A stretch of 64,000 bases of DNA from Penium margaritaceum (taxonomy: Eukaryota; Streptophyta; Zygnematophyceae; Desmidiales; Peniaceae), in NCBI GenBank assembly GCA_023375785.1, contig SZWC01006953.1:20269-84268 (forward strand), written 5' to 3'. The translations under genes and the position numbers were made by a program. The notes under the pieces were generated by a model, which made no database searches, was not told where the DNA came from, and worked only from the letters and a program-made list of their open reading frames with translations. Shown here in pieces: positions 34,461-45,830 of this stretch; within the stretch, counting starts at the first letter, position 1, and each line of letters starts with the position of its first letter.

Positions 34461-34835
34461 GTGATGCTGAACTCTGTTAACCTACAGCTGATGGGAGTTG
34501 GGAGTCCCAAGCTGAAACCGCAATGGGTGGGTCCGTTCCGCATTTTGGAGAAGCGGTCGGCCATTTCATACAAGCTGGAGCTGCCAGCTCACTACACCAT
34601 CCATCTGGTGTTCCACATCTCCTTGCTTCGTGCCTATCGCGACCCCAACACCTTCTTCCAGGGTTACGGGATGACTCCACCTCCTATTGTCAAGGTTGAA
34701 GGAAGTGAGGAGTTTGAGGTGGAGAAGATTATGACGGATCGCCAGAGGGGACGTCGCCGTGAGTTCTGGTGTAGTGGAAGGGGTACCCGGCGGAGCACAA
34801 CTCTTGGGAGCTAAAGGCCAACTTCCATGTTGGGG
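34461..34835 (+). mobile_element. Gypsy-1 integrase C-terminus with chromodomain (fossil)
   Basis: SH3-like tail (KLKPQWVGPFRILEK, VFHISLLRAY) followed by FEVEKIMTDRQRGRR and, in the downstream sequence, YPAEHNSWE: the chromodomain pattern. Chromodomains steer integration of chromoviruses toward marked chromatin. Confidence 0.82.
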
Positions 34836-34904
34836 GTACCAACACTGTTCTCCAGGAGTATCTCAGGCATGCCGGAACGTTGCGCCTCCGACTGGGGGGG
34901 TGAA

Positions 34905-35637
34905 TGTAATGAGGCGCCCACCTTTTTCATGCATACTCAGGGCCTCATCCGAGTATTTGGGGCATGCAGGCCTTTTTTCCGCTTTTTTGGACATCCACAT
35001 TGTGGTCGAGCCGCGAGCGAGCGCCGGCGTGGAGTTCACGCCGGCGCTAGGGGGCTGTTTTGCGTGAACCTCCACGTGGCGTTCTGAACACGCCACGCAG
35101 GGATGGCTTCCCCCTCTCGACGGGCAGCATATAGCATACGCTACCCGCCGAGGGGTTTGTCTCGAAGGCGGGCTGTCGACAACGCGCGTGGTCAACTGCG
35201 GAAGGAGTTCCGGTGGCAGCAACTGTGTGACAGACGCACTACTACCAGTGGGGTACGCAGCAGGACAACTGCACCCACCACCGAGAAGCGTCAAGCCAAC
35301 GCGGCGGCTTGCCGAGAAAAAAGCCAGACCGTCGATCTGGACGATCGACGTCCAAACATTTTTTGCACTAGGTATTAGGTGCAAGTAGAGAACCAGGTTT
35401 AGGTGCAAGCTGATCATTGGGTTCAGGAGCAAGTAGCTCGGTAGAAGAAGCTAGGAAAGAAGTAAGCTGAGGCCTGGGCTAGTCGGCTGGAGTGTATGAA
35501 TACCCTGTACTGAGTTTATTCTGATCAACCTGTGTTTTCCATCTCTGGTTTCCAGACTTCTCCAAGTCTAATCTTTCCGATGTGATTGTGCTATCCACAG
35601 ACCAAGGATTAATCTTCAGAGAGCACACACTCTCACA
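34905..35637 (+). repeat. Gypsy-1 3' LTR
   Basis: 733 bp, starts right after a G-rich purine tract; shorter than the 5' LTR by about 43 bp. Both hairpins are present near 35018-35046 and 35113-35152. Confidence 0.92.
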
Positions 35638-36760
35638 GATGTGCTACAGTGTAGTGGCCCCGGATTATCCATGTACGTGCTCACTTGGTCCACCGCGTAG
35701 GCCAGGTCTGGTCCAGTCGCCACCATGGCGTACATGAGGCTGCCCACCGCCGATTGGTAGGGCATCCCAGTCATATCCTCCCGCTCTTCTTTTGTTTGCG
35801 GCACTATTGGCGCACTCAGTTCACAGGTCGTGGAGACGGGACTGTAGACTGGTTTGCAGTCCTCCATGTCGTACGCCTTAGCACCTCGGCCCCAGCTCAA
35901 GCGTGCGCGCCATCCGGTTCCGCGTAATGCTCACCCCGAGGTAGAACTCTACCTCCCCCATGTCCGACATCTGGAGCCTGCTGCTCAGCTGATGTTTTAG
36001 CTGCTGTAGACTTGGTAGGTTTGAGGAGCAGAAGATCAGATCATCCACGTAGAGTGCAACGATTTGATGGAGCTTCTTGCTGCGCCGCACCTAAATGATG
36101 TGATCCGCCTCACAGCGCTTGAAGACGAGTTGTGCCATGAAGCTGCCCATCTGTTGGTACCAGCATCGGGGCGATTGTTTTAGCCCGTACAAGGACTTCC
36201 GCAGCTTTCATACCTTGCCCTCCGGTGCCTCCATCCCCTCCGGCACCTCCACCCCCTCCGGCACCTCCATGTAGATTTCTTTGTCGATGATGCCGTTGAG
36301 GAAGGCCGTCTTTATGTCCATCCAGTGGAGCTCCAGGTCCTTCGCGGCTGCGTCCGCGAGGATCGCCCGGATGCTTGTGAACTTGGCGATGGGGGCAAAC
36401 TTCTTATCATTGTGCTTACCCTTACGCTGTGTGTACCCCTTTTCCGCAAGCCTTGCACTTTTCGACCACACCTTCTTTTGTGAACTTTGTCTTGAAGACC
36501 CACTTGGAGCCAATGACCTTGGCGTCTTTCAGCTTGTAAGCCACCTACCACGTGTCGTTTTCAGTAATGGACGCCAGCTCCGACTTGATGGCGGCATCCC
36601 ACTGCTTCTCCACGGGATGTGCAAGTGCCTCTTGCATGGTTGTTGACTCTGTTGATGCAGCCAGCATGCACCGCATCATGCCGGTCCATCGATCAATGCC
36701 TACGTCAAAACGGCTCCCCGCTCTACGCTGCCTCCCGCTGCGCCACGACAATTTTGGTGG
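35638..36760 (-). mobile_element. Copia-3 reverse transcriptase part (fossil)
   Basis: Minus strand: FVKTKFTKASG-type entry near 36450, DIKTAFLNGIIDKEIYMEVPEG near 36250-36330, catalytic VALYVDDLIFCSS near 36040, MGEVEFYLGVSITR near 35940, then SAVGSLMYAMVATGPDLAYAV near 35700. Copia type. Confidence 0.88.
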
Positions 36761-36959
36761 CGTCTCGTCACTCTGCTACGATCCTTCTGACTCAACCCGC
36801 TCAGGTGAATCATCAACTGGACGGCTCCCCAAGGATCCCTCCCGCTCCAGTGAACCATCGACCAAAGGGGCGGCACGTCCGGAGGATTTTTCTCTGACGC
36901 TCAACGCAAACTCCGCCGGGAGTGCGCGCTTCGGCACCCGCATTGCCTCCTTCGATGGA

Positions 36960-38520
36960 TCATTCCGCCACATCTCCAGCCCAGCTGCATTGTCCCCGAA
37001 GTCCTCCGCGTTGGCTGCCGCACCTGCTGCAAGGTCGCGCCTTGCCCAAAATACAAGGCTTGCACTTTTTGTGCCCCGCTACTATAGCTGCCATGTCTGC
37101 TACACCGTCGATGACAAGGCCGCGCACCATGTCGCGCTTTGCCATCTCCATAATGGTTGTGGACGCCGAGTGCCCCAATCGTTGGTGCCAGAGCTCCAGA
37201 TCAGCAATTGCTTCCTTGGCCATGTTGATGGCGCGCTCCTGCGAGTCTGGTGTGTTTGATACTTCGGGGACCACCTTGGTCTCCACGATGTAGAGACCGC
37301 CCTCGCGCTTTGTCTCCTACACGATCTTGCCGTCACTGTCAATGCGCACCACTACACCTATCCTGCGGAAGAGCACCTCATACCCCTTGTCCATCAAGCG
37401 GTTGACACTCAAAATGTCAGCCAGGCCGGAGACGTCCTGCACATCACGGATTGTGCACAGCTCCTTCTCACCGCCAACCCCGACTTCCACCTCCATGTCC
37501 CCTTGGCCGGCCGCCGGCTCGACCTTGTCGTTCGCGACCACCATCGGCTTGGAGGACTTCTCATAGGTGACGAACCCCACCTTCTCGACTTGGGTGTGCT
37601 CCTCGACCCCGGAATCCAGGCACCGCCTATTGGCCTTCTTGAGGAACTGGTTCTTGTTTCCGTTGAGGAGCGACCTGCCCTTGTTGCTTTTGCTACCGGT
37701 TTTCGCCTCCTCCGGGCACTCACGGGCCCAATGGCCCTCCTTGCTGCAATTGCGGTACGCACCTTTCTTGGCACCCTTCTTGCCGCCGCCCTTTCCACCG
37801 CCTCCTCTGTCCCCACTTCCTCCACCACGTGTTTTGGTGACAAGGGCCGATGAGGAAGATGAGGACTCCCCGCAGCTCCAGCGCTACGCCTTGTTGCGGA
37901 TGTACTCTGCAACCGCGCCATAGGTAAGCTTGTCCTCCGACCATCCTCCGAGGACAGTGATGAGTGGAATCCAACTGTCAGGCAGGGCCATGAAGAGGGC
38001 CATCGCCTGCAGCTGCGTATCAATCTTCCACCCCACATCGTTGCATTTCGAGGCGAGCGACTTGATTTGCTGCATGGCGAAGATGACATCATCTCCCTCC
38101 TCGATTCTCACCGTGAGGAGCCGCTTCATTACAAAGATTTTGTTTGTAAGCGACTTCGATTGGTGGATGGTGCAGAGTTTTTGCCAAGCTTTGGCTGCCA
38201 GCTTGCAGTCTTGGAAGTAGCCCCACTGCTACTTGGGAGTCCTGAACAATAGGAGCATGAGCGCCTCCGTGCTCTTCTTTTCAAAGGTCTGTTTCTCTGC
38301 GTCTGCAGCAGTCACCCTTGCGAGCACTTGATTTCCCAACATGACGTCCAGCAGCCCCTTATGCAAGAGGTGCAGCTCAAACTGTCACCTCCACACCCCA
38401 AAGCCTGGCCCACATACTTCAGAATGGGCTACGTCCCCTTCTACGCCATGTGCGCATCTGCTACTCTGACGAGTTCTCAGAACTTCACGGTGACGTCCAA
38501 GATGACGATCCCATGCCCTG
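36960..38520 (-). mobile_element. Copia-3 gag, protease and gag-pre-integrase part (fossil)
   Basis: Minus strand: UBN2-type gag near 37884-38129 (LTVRIEEGDDVIFAMQQI, LPDSWIPLITVLGGW), a CCHC-like region near 37720, protease-flanking DVSGLADILSVNRLMDKGYEV near 37380, and gag-pre-integrase LELWHQRLGHSASTTI near 37170. Close relative of Copia-4. Confidence 0.85.
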
Positions 38521-38554
38521 CGGAAAATGCGAACGATGGAGGCTATTAGACCCA

Positions 38555-38568
38555 TGGGCCCATAACCC
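38555..38568 (-). other. Copia-3 primer site matching the anticodon arm of initiator tRNA-Met
   Basis: Plus strand TGGGCCCATAACCC equals the anticodon-arm sequence of plant initiator tRNA-Met (CAT anticodon inside). On the element's minus strand it is the complement, two bases beyond the 5' LTR. Drosophila copia primes from a cleaved tRNA half at this place. Confidence 0.8.
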
Positions 38569-38570
38569 TT

Positions 38571-39544
38571 TGTCAGGAGGAATCCACCAGATGCGGTCCC
38601 GAAGTTTGTCTGATCGTCTCTAGTGGTTCACGTCTTCTGTTTTGGGCGAATCTAAGACTGAGCGTGGGCTTTCTGGTTGCCTCACGCTAGTTGAGTAGTA
38701 ACTTAGAGACAGTCACTTTTGCGAGGGGAATAACACATTTTTGCTTCTTTTTTTTTTATATACGTGGACATGATCACAACATTTATAGGGCTAGTCAAGA
38801 GATTTCCAACGTACAAAACTCCCAAGCGTTACCCAAGTTACGCTTTCCGAAGCGCATGTCTCACACACCATAGAACCCACAGAACCCTAACACCGCCACT
38901 CGCCGTGGCGCCTTCCTTCACGTGCGAAGCACCTTTCCCAAGGCGCATATCATGTGCACGTGGTCTATGGGTCCCTTGCACTGTTTCCATGCACCTTCGC
39001 CACTTTTGGGTCGAGTTTGGTGATGGGGTGTGACGAGGTTCGAAACCTGTCCGCGGACCTGCAGTCAGAGTTTTGACCAAGTCCCCAAGTAAAAAAGTGT
39101 ACTATTGAGTTTCGGACGCCGAGCCAGGATTTTGGCTGTCCCCCAGTAACAACCTGCACTACAGGATCCGATGGATGATCCACTTGATCAGGTGGATTAT
39201 CCACCAGACGCCTCGGCAGGCCTTCTGGAGCAATCTCTCCAAATCGTGTTTTTGTTACTCGGTTCGGTCGATTATCCACCGGATTTTGAGTCGCAGCCGG
39301 CTCCCAGAGCCGCTGCGCACACCCCAATTTTGGTAGGTCATATCTCCCTTGATACATGTCTGATTCCGGTGAAACAACTGGCACCGGATTCAACGACTTG
39401 TCAATTTCAAGGGGCAATCATCCATTTAAGATCCGAGCAATCCTCAAGTCGCCAGATCCGCCGGAGCGGAGTTTGCTCTTTCTGGGGGCTCATCGGCGCC
39501 TCCCGGCGCCACAATTGGGCATGTGGAGGGGAAAGTTTTAAACA
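38571..39544 (-). repeat. Copia-3 5' LTR
   Basis: 974 bp, aligned end to end with 27133-28109. Confidence 0.9.
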
Positions 39545-40680
39545 GGAAATGTCCAGACCCAAACCAGTTGCAGATTGGGCCCGTTTTTTAACCCGTGGAA
39601 GCTCCGCTGCCAGAGTCTATTGACTTTTTTGCGTATGACAACTACAACGGCATGCACTCAGTGTCTGTGCTGTCTTCAACTTCCTGGTTGCTGTTGTTCT
39701 CATCACTGCCATTACTTCCGCTGTTGTTGCTGCTGCTAGAGATGGGAAGAACGTCACTTTCGTTGTCCCTGTCAGTGCGACTGTCATGTGCGGCATCGCA
39801 GCGGCTAGGGGTGTCTTTGATGCGAAGAGCACCTGTGCGCAGACAGGTGACAGGGGCACTAGTCTTTGTTGGGACGATGTCATCCACCTTCTCCTTGCCC
39901 TTCTTGGCGTAGGTGGGAGGACGTCGATCAGGCTTGTCCAATGAGGAAGATGGGGTTACAGACGTGGTCGTTTCCTTCTGCATGCGGCCTGCAACTTCAT
40001 GGTCCCGGGAGTAACCAATGCCATCGTCCAAGCGACACTGGCCAACCAGGACTGGCTTGTCGTACAGCACAAATGGCTTGTTGGACGGCACAGTCAGTGG
40101 TAAATCAACAGACTTGGCCTCCAAGTCGTAGGTTTACATGAAATCGCATGCGGCTTGAAGTCCATTGGTTGCATCAGAAGATGCAAGGACATGCACCTTG
40201 CGATGACAAACAACAGGCCTCTTCAATACTGGTGGACATGGAGCAGACAGCTTGTGCAAGACGACGTGCATGCTCCTTGGGTGAAACGCTTTGGAGAATT
40301 CATCCAAAGTGGAGGATGGACAACGGCCGGAAGTGAAGAATGGCAGGCTGAATGACAAGTGCTTGATTCAGGGCTCGCTTTTCAACAGGTAGTGGAATGC
40401 AGGAAAGTTTGGAGGATGACGAACAAGGGTCATTTGGATGGTCAAATCTTTCAGGAGCTTGCAACTCAACATGTGCACGTCCATAGCCAACAATATGGAA
40501 ATCGCAAAATGAGCAACCACAGATTTCATGCGGCTCAACAACCTCTGGGCATCCAGTTGTAATTGCTACCAAACACAGCCCAAGCCGAATCGGTTCATCG
40601 TCAATTTTTATAAGCACACCTTTTTGTTCAGCAACTGTCAACGTTCCACCCAAATAAATTTTCCACTAAAAACCGTGTAC
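39545..40680 (-). pseudogene. Uncharacterised coding-like region, possibly part of the pogo-like transposon
   Basis: The first about 120 bp (39545-39665) continue the pogo-like element past the Copia-3 insertion. Minus-strand frames follow at 39642-40124, 40134-40358 and 40300-40653. The first has a PFVLYDKPVLVGQCRLDDG block and a Ser/Asn/Asp-rich tail. The last contains CGCSFCDFHIVGYGRAHVEL, a possible small metal site. Codon-like composition and adjoining frames suggest one decayed gene; I do not recognise the family. It may be an accessory gene of the transposon or an older host gene. Confidence 0.35.
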
Positions 40681-41345
40681 AAAATTGTGGAACAATAAAT
40701 TGGCTTCCTACAGGCTACAACAACTACGTGAATAGTGGCATTGTGAAATACACATGTTCATTCCAGAAAATCAAGATGAACGGTGAAATCTCCCTGAAAA
40801 AAACTCTGTTTTCACTGCAAGAGCATCCTCAAGTGTAACATATGACAGATAACTACAATCCTTTAATAATGACATTTAAGTTGACCTTCCACAAATTAAC
40901 GTATAAGATCATCGCATAGACAGTGCTGAAAACAATACTTCAATGTCAGATACAACAGTTGGTAGTACAAAATGTTTGATTGTACAACTACGGAAGGAAG
41001 TTTCAGCCAATGGAATTCTGGACGGATTTGCGTGTCACGCCTAAGGGATTTGACGTAATTGTCCTGGTTGTCAATTGGTTTGTTTTATATGTTCCACTTC
41101 ATCCTGATGGTATCATGGTCAGTATCAAAGGAATAATGTAATGGCCGTAGATGTTTTACAACTATAGAATCAAACTGTAGGACCTTCAAATAGTTATTTA
41201 AGGAGGAGGCGCAAATGATTGCCTCAGCCATTTTGGCTGAGACAAACTGTGCCACAAAACGACTGAGTTTTCATAGAGCATGGATCTAAACATGCATCCT
41301 GTACTTGTACATGGTACTAATCCAGAATTGATACGAGCCACATGG
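40681..41345. other. AT-rich stretch, nothing recognised
   Basis: No ORF of note, no LTR or tandem array seen. It separates the unknown ORFs from the Gypsy-4 remnant and may be that element's decayed interior. Confidence 0.4.
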
Positions 41346-41349
41346 GAAT

Positions 41350-42634
41350 AATTGGGTGGCCAAGTTGCCTACCATCGATCTTGCATACAAGTCCATGACG
41401 AAAACCACAAAAAGAAAGATTCCCTTCTTGGTGGTTTAAAGCAAACTATCCTCAACATCCATGGGTTTGCAAAGTTCAAGAAACACACCCACGAGTCGAC
41501 ATACACTGGTGAGATGTTTCGAGCATTTAGACAAGACTCGCAGGACTGTTGTGGAGACTTGGCTAATAATGAAGCGGGCAAGCAACAAACATCAGACAGA
41601 CCCAGGATTCCACGCTGGTGATTGCATAATACTCAACTCCAAAAACCTTCTCTTACAAGGGATGGATTGCAAAAAGCTAAAAATCAAGTGGTTCTGGCCA
41701 ATCGCATTGAAGGAGATGCAGACACCTATCATCACAAAAATTTTACTACCAAAAAATGTGGCTAACCACCTAGTGTTCTACACCACTTGCCTCAAACTCT
41801 ACCTAGACGTCACTGAGCACTTCAAGAACAGAGATGTGCCTCTGCCACAACCAGTGGAAGCTCACAAAATCATAGAGTACGTGATCAAAGATAATCATAG
41901 AATGCCACTGGAATTGAAAATTGAAAGAATATCTTGTCAAGTGGCACAGATACCTTACTTTTCACAAACAATAGGAGCCATATGACACCACAACATACGT
42001 CAATTAACATATCGGCCGCTATTCTAGCTGAAGTTCACCTACGTGTCACAATGCATAAGGACATTGCTGCCAAAAGGGGGATAATGTTACATCTCCGACG
42101 TACACGAGTCCCCAAACTCAACACATTGACATCTTTCTCCTTACATTTATGCCCCATGGTACATCGACCTCCAAATTTTCATTGTGTTCACTTGGGGATG
42201 TCTTAATTGTCTGCCAGGACCTTCAATGCTTTCTTCCTAAAGGTCATGAAAAAGAGGAGTACTTTGTAGAAGTGTCCACATAACTTTTGCGGCGCTCATC
42301 CACATTTTCAAACTATTTGGTAGATTCTTGACAGTGCTTGATGTTTCTAGAGACACACCTTGATTTTCTTCAGGTTTTCCTGATTCTCAGCATTGTTTCT
42401 CAAACTAGACGTCCACAACACGGCATCGCACATGTCTCATGGCACAAGTTTCCAAGACCCAAAGGATGCCTCATTCTTGTTTCCCTTATTGTATTTCTAC
42501 GCTTGAAAACTCTGACACTTGTGATTGAAGTTCACTTTCTACTCATTCCTATTGAGACTATTGTCCAAAATTCTCATCTTGTTTTTTGCACCGCGTCTTT
42601 TCTATGTAAATCATCCACGTTCCTTGGCACAACA
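41350..42634 (+). mobile_element. Gypsy-4 remnant: integrase tail plus 3' LTR (fossil)
   Basis: The frame at 41461-41985 shows an integrase C-terminal SH3-like tail (FHAGDCIIL, KLKIKWFWPIALKEM, LVFYTTCLKLYLDV) and a chromodomain-like end (AHKIIEYVI). It is followed by a purine tract (CAAAAGGGGGATAA) and an LTR at 42085-42634 that starts TGTTACATC and ends CACAACA. The LTR resembles those of Gypsy-2 and Gypsy-3 in its first 35 bp and last 15 bp. No 5' part is seen. Confidence 0.72.
42085..42634 (+). repeat. Gypsy-4 3' LTR
   Basis: 550 bp; start TGTTACATCTCCGACGTACA compares with TGTTATGTCCCTAACGTACA at 56928. Confidence 0.7.
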
Positions 42635-43289
42635 GTTAACCTCTTGTGAATATAAACAGATGTACGCTTGACTAGGATGGAATTGACTAGATATGCTATG
42701 GAGGCACCAAAGTAGGCCGAGTGAACATTTTGATGAGGTAACTCGACCAGGAAGAAAGAGACTCAACGCCGAGGTTGGAAACCTGCAGCGAAGAAAAATT
42801 CCTTGCCACGAGCCCTAAGAAGTCTCAAGTGAGTGGGCAAATAAGTACCCGCCAGGGACCGATTAGGGAGAATTTCTGCAACGGGTTTCCATGATTTTTT
42901 AGGTTCTTGGTAGAATTCAACACCAGCTTTCAGTAAAAAGGAACCTTGCTTGATCAGAGTTTTTTTGTTTTGTCTTTGTTGTCCAGTTGAGGGCTTCATG
43001 CCAGCCCAAATCAGGCCAACCAACTGGGTTCATGCGAAGTCCCTTATGAAGGATAGCACCCACACTATTTTCCATCCATAAGGTATTTGCATGCTCGTGA
43101 TCTGCAATGGAGGGGCAAAAAACGCGGCTAAATGCATGTTCTGTTTTCTTTGTGCATGGTTTCTAGACAAATATCAAAGTTTAAAAAAACTATCATCAAG
43201 CCTAAGGAATGCACTATGTGACTTCCGTAGCAACTCAATAGCCACCATTTGTAGGTTTCTAACCTCAGCCCAAAATACTCTGCCAATGT
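42635..43289. other. Stretch with nothing recognised
   Basis: No coding frame over 86 codons with visible homology and no repeat identified; T-rich runs near 42958-42980. Confidence 0.4.
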
Positions 43290-43349
43290 TGAAAACAGTG
43301 AAAATCCTGATTACCCCCTGTTCTGTCACCCGTGACCCTCATGTACTCC

Positions 43350-43500
43350 GACCTCAGAAAAAAAGGCCCCATTTTCCCCTACTGTGGAACAACAAACCCC
43401 ATTTGCTCCACCTCAGAACAATAAGCCTTATCCGTCCCTGCCTTAGAACAATCAGTCCTTTTCACACCTGCCTCCGGAGAATAAGCCCTATGCACCCCTC
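43350..43500 (+). repeat. Five 30-bp subterminal units (Mutator, left)
   Basis: Units 43350-43380, 43381-43410, 43411-43440, 43441-43470 and 43471-43500, theme CAGAACAATAAGCCTTATCC. Confidence 0.92.
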
Positions 43501-43509
43501 GCACCTCAA

Positions 43510-44690
43510 TTGAAGTTGAACCTTCCAAAACGCTGGAAAACATGCCTAAGATACCCAGTGTAGGCAGCAAAGATATTCACTTCCATCGGAACAGAACCAT
43601 ACCTTCGACGTCGTTTGCTGATTTTGAATGCCTCGGTCTGGGCAAAGGCACAAGATGGGACTCGTCACTTCACCTTCTTGCCTCGGTTTGCGGTCGGTCA
43701 CACATGACGGGTGCTCTTGTGGAGTGACACTATTCAAGTACTCAAAACTGTATCTGTCATATTGCTCTCGGTTGCAGCACAAAACCAAAACATATGGACA
43801 ACATATATAACGGAAATGACCACAGTCCCTTCCTTCCTCCCTCACATACTCATGTGTACGTTACAAACCATTCTTCGACAGGTCTCATCTTTGAGACAAG
43901 CGTCCGTTGCCACCTTTGGAGAACTGTGCAATGCCATCTGAGTCTTCACTTCCCCCCACGGCACAACGGTGGCCCAATGAGCTAACATCAAGTGCGAATG
44001 GGACATGATGAACACATATCCACCCGACGATCCATACTCCATGTGTTGGCAATTGGGCAAGCGGGGACCCCATGATCGCTCGCTGTACTGCCCACCGGAT
44101 TGGGAGCCATGGGTCTTGGTGTAGCCAAGTTCTCGTTCACTGATGTGAAGCTCTATCATTTGCTACCCGACATGGTGGTCCTATTATTACAGTTTTCTCA
44201 ATATCCAAGATGATAGAAACATGACATTTTCAATGATCATTGTGGGCGAGTTCATTTACTGCATACCCTCCTACAAATGTTGAATGTCTACAAAAACAAA
44301 CTATAATGTACACTTTACAGACACATGTGTGGAAAATGTCACAAACAGCACACAACCTCTTCATGGCTGACATTGCTCTGCATCGTATAATCCGTCGGTC
44401 TCGCAGTCACATGCATGGCTGCCATCTTTGCTTTCAGGAACCCACACCCTAAACCCACGCTGTCTGGACATGATGGTCCTGGCACAATCAGCCTGCACCT
44501 GACCCTCTGCGTATCTCAAAACCCCCATTGCCTCTGGAGTCTTCTATGCTTGAAACAATGTCTGCTCAAACTCCACAAACCACCATGCTTTGTCTTGTAC
44601 ACAAAAAGAAACGTGAGTTAGTCAAACCAGGCAGAGAAAGCTTCAACGCTGGAAACAGAAAGAAAGTACGGAGTGAAAACCATCACAATA
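43510..44690. other. Mutator interior left of the transposase, no gene recognised
   Basis: Minus-strand frames at 43546-43845 and 43842-44159 have no family I know. A mudrB-like second gene would lie in such a place, but nothing here supports that. Confidence 0.3.
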
Positions 44691-45187
44691 TCACATGATG
44701 CATCCTTATGTCACTCTTCCTTCTCTCTGTCTTCCTGGTACATCTCCTGGGACTGCCTCTTTTCCTCGTCCAGGTGCACAATGTGCTTATCCTATGTGAC
44801 GGTCTCATCAAAATCACCAGAAGGAGGGGAGCATGCACCAGAGTCATCACTCTGAAATCCATCATCTTCATCATCTGATGCATCTCGAGGTGCCATCTCG
44901 GGGTCGTACTCCATGTCATCGGCACCGTACTCGGCAAGTGGTGGACCCCCATCGAGTGATGCACTTGTACCTGTTTCAAGTGCGTCTGCAGCATGCTATG
45001 TAGAAATCCACCATCAAACTAAGCTGATGCCTATACGGGGTAAAGTAATTCAGGGTTCTGGCACTGTGTCTTTGTGTGACCCTTCTTCCCGCTGTGTGGA
45101 CAGATGAAGTTTTTCTTGCACCAGGTCTCCCAATGCTTCTGTTTTTTACAGAGACGTCCCTTGCCACGTCGTGGTCCAGGCTGCAGC

Positions 45188-45188
45188 N
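45188..45188. other. Ambiguous base N
   Basis: Single N within the C-terminal part of the MULE transposase. Unlike 6105 there is no duplication around it. Confidence 0.99.
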
Positions 45189-45546
45189 TAAACACGGGTG
45201 ACGGAAGGGGTTGGCGTATGCATGACGGAAAGCCATCTGGGTGAGGCCAAGGTCCGCTAGACTCTCTGCGTTCTGCCAATTAGTCAAGAGAAACAAGGGA
45301 TCATGCTGACACGGTGCTCCATATTCCTTCCTACGGCCACAACTGCAGGACTTGTAAACAAGGGAAACATACCTCGGGTTGTTAGTCGGTCCTGTCACCA
45401 TGGTGGTATTAGACTCCTCTTTTGTGAAAATTCACTTCTGTGCCACCCGAAGACAGTGGAGGAGGCGGTCCACATATGCTGGCTGTGGCCTGTCCTTGGC
45501 TTCAGGTGCCTGACGACGACGTGTGCAGAACAGTCGCTAAACAAAT

Positions 45547-45830
45547 GAGTACCCTACTGCACTTGAAATTCGATAATATATAGTTTTTCTGAGAGTTTTC
45601 TTCAACTGATTTGTTATTCATCGAATTTCAAAAGTATAACCTAATTTATTACATTTGGGGACCTGGGGAAAAAAGTTAAGTTGAACAAAAAGAAGAAGTC
45701 CCACACAAAACATAGAAGGTGCGCTCACACCCACGTCGAAGAGGCAGAATGGCACGCAGACAATTCTCGCGCATCAGTCTTGTCACTCTGACGCAGCTGG
45801 CCACGTCAGGCCAGCCGTGTCAGACTAATG
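45547..45830. other. Interruption between Mutator coding blocks, starting GAGTACCCTACTG
   Basis: Lies between the transposase blocks at 46033 and 45540. Its first about 62 bp match the pogo-like element's left end at 25371 and 54902, ending in TTTTCTTCAAC. Could be a remnant of a related transposon, or an intron that acquired one. Confidence 0.45.

Larger units (their letters stand above)
28728..35637 (+). mobile_element. Gypsy-1, chromodomain Ty3/Gypsy (chromovirus), nested in Copia-3, broken
   Basis: LTRs 28728-29503 and 34905-35637 start TGTAATGAGGCGCCC and end CTCTCACA. Consensus primer site, then gag, protease, reverse transcriptase, RNase H, integrase and a C-terminal chromodomain: the order and tail of plant chromoviruses. 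Flanks GGTGC and GATGT are an imperfect 5-bp target duplication; Copia-3 RNase H sequence resumes on the right. It hosts a 548-bp insert at 31940-32487. LTR substitutions below roughly 10% by eye. Several breaks, around ten. Confidence 0.92.
27133..39544 (-). mobile_element. Copia-3, Ty1/Copia on the minus strand, split by Gypsy-1, broken
   Basis: LTRs at 27133-28109 (3') and 38571-39544 (5'), about 975 bp each, starting TGTCAGGAGG on the plus strand. A minus-strand polypurine tract (CAAGGGGGAGAA) adjoins the 3' LTR. Flanks AGAAA and GGAAA form an imperfect 5-bp target duplication in the pogo-like transposon. Gag, protease, gag-pre-integrase, reverse transcriptase and RNase H parts are seen; only part of the integrase region is recognisable. 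LTRs differ at roughly 8-10% by eye. More than ten breaks. Confidence 0.88.

Noticed and set aside
43842-44159. A mudrB-like second gene of the Mutator element
   Set aside because: The frame has no motif that supports this; position alone is not evidence.
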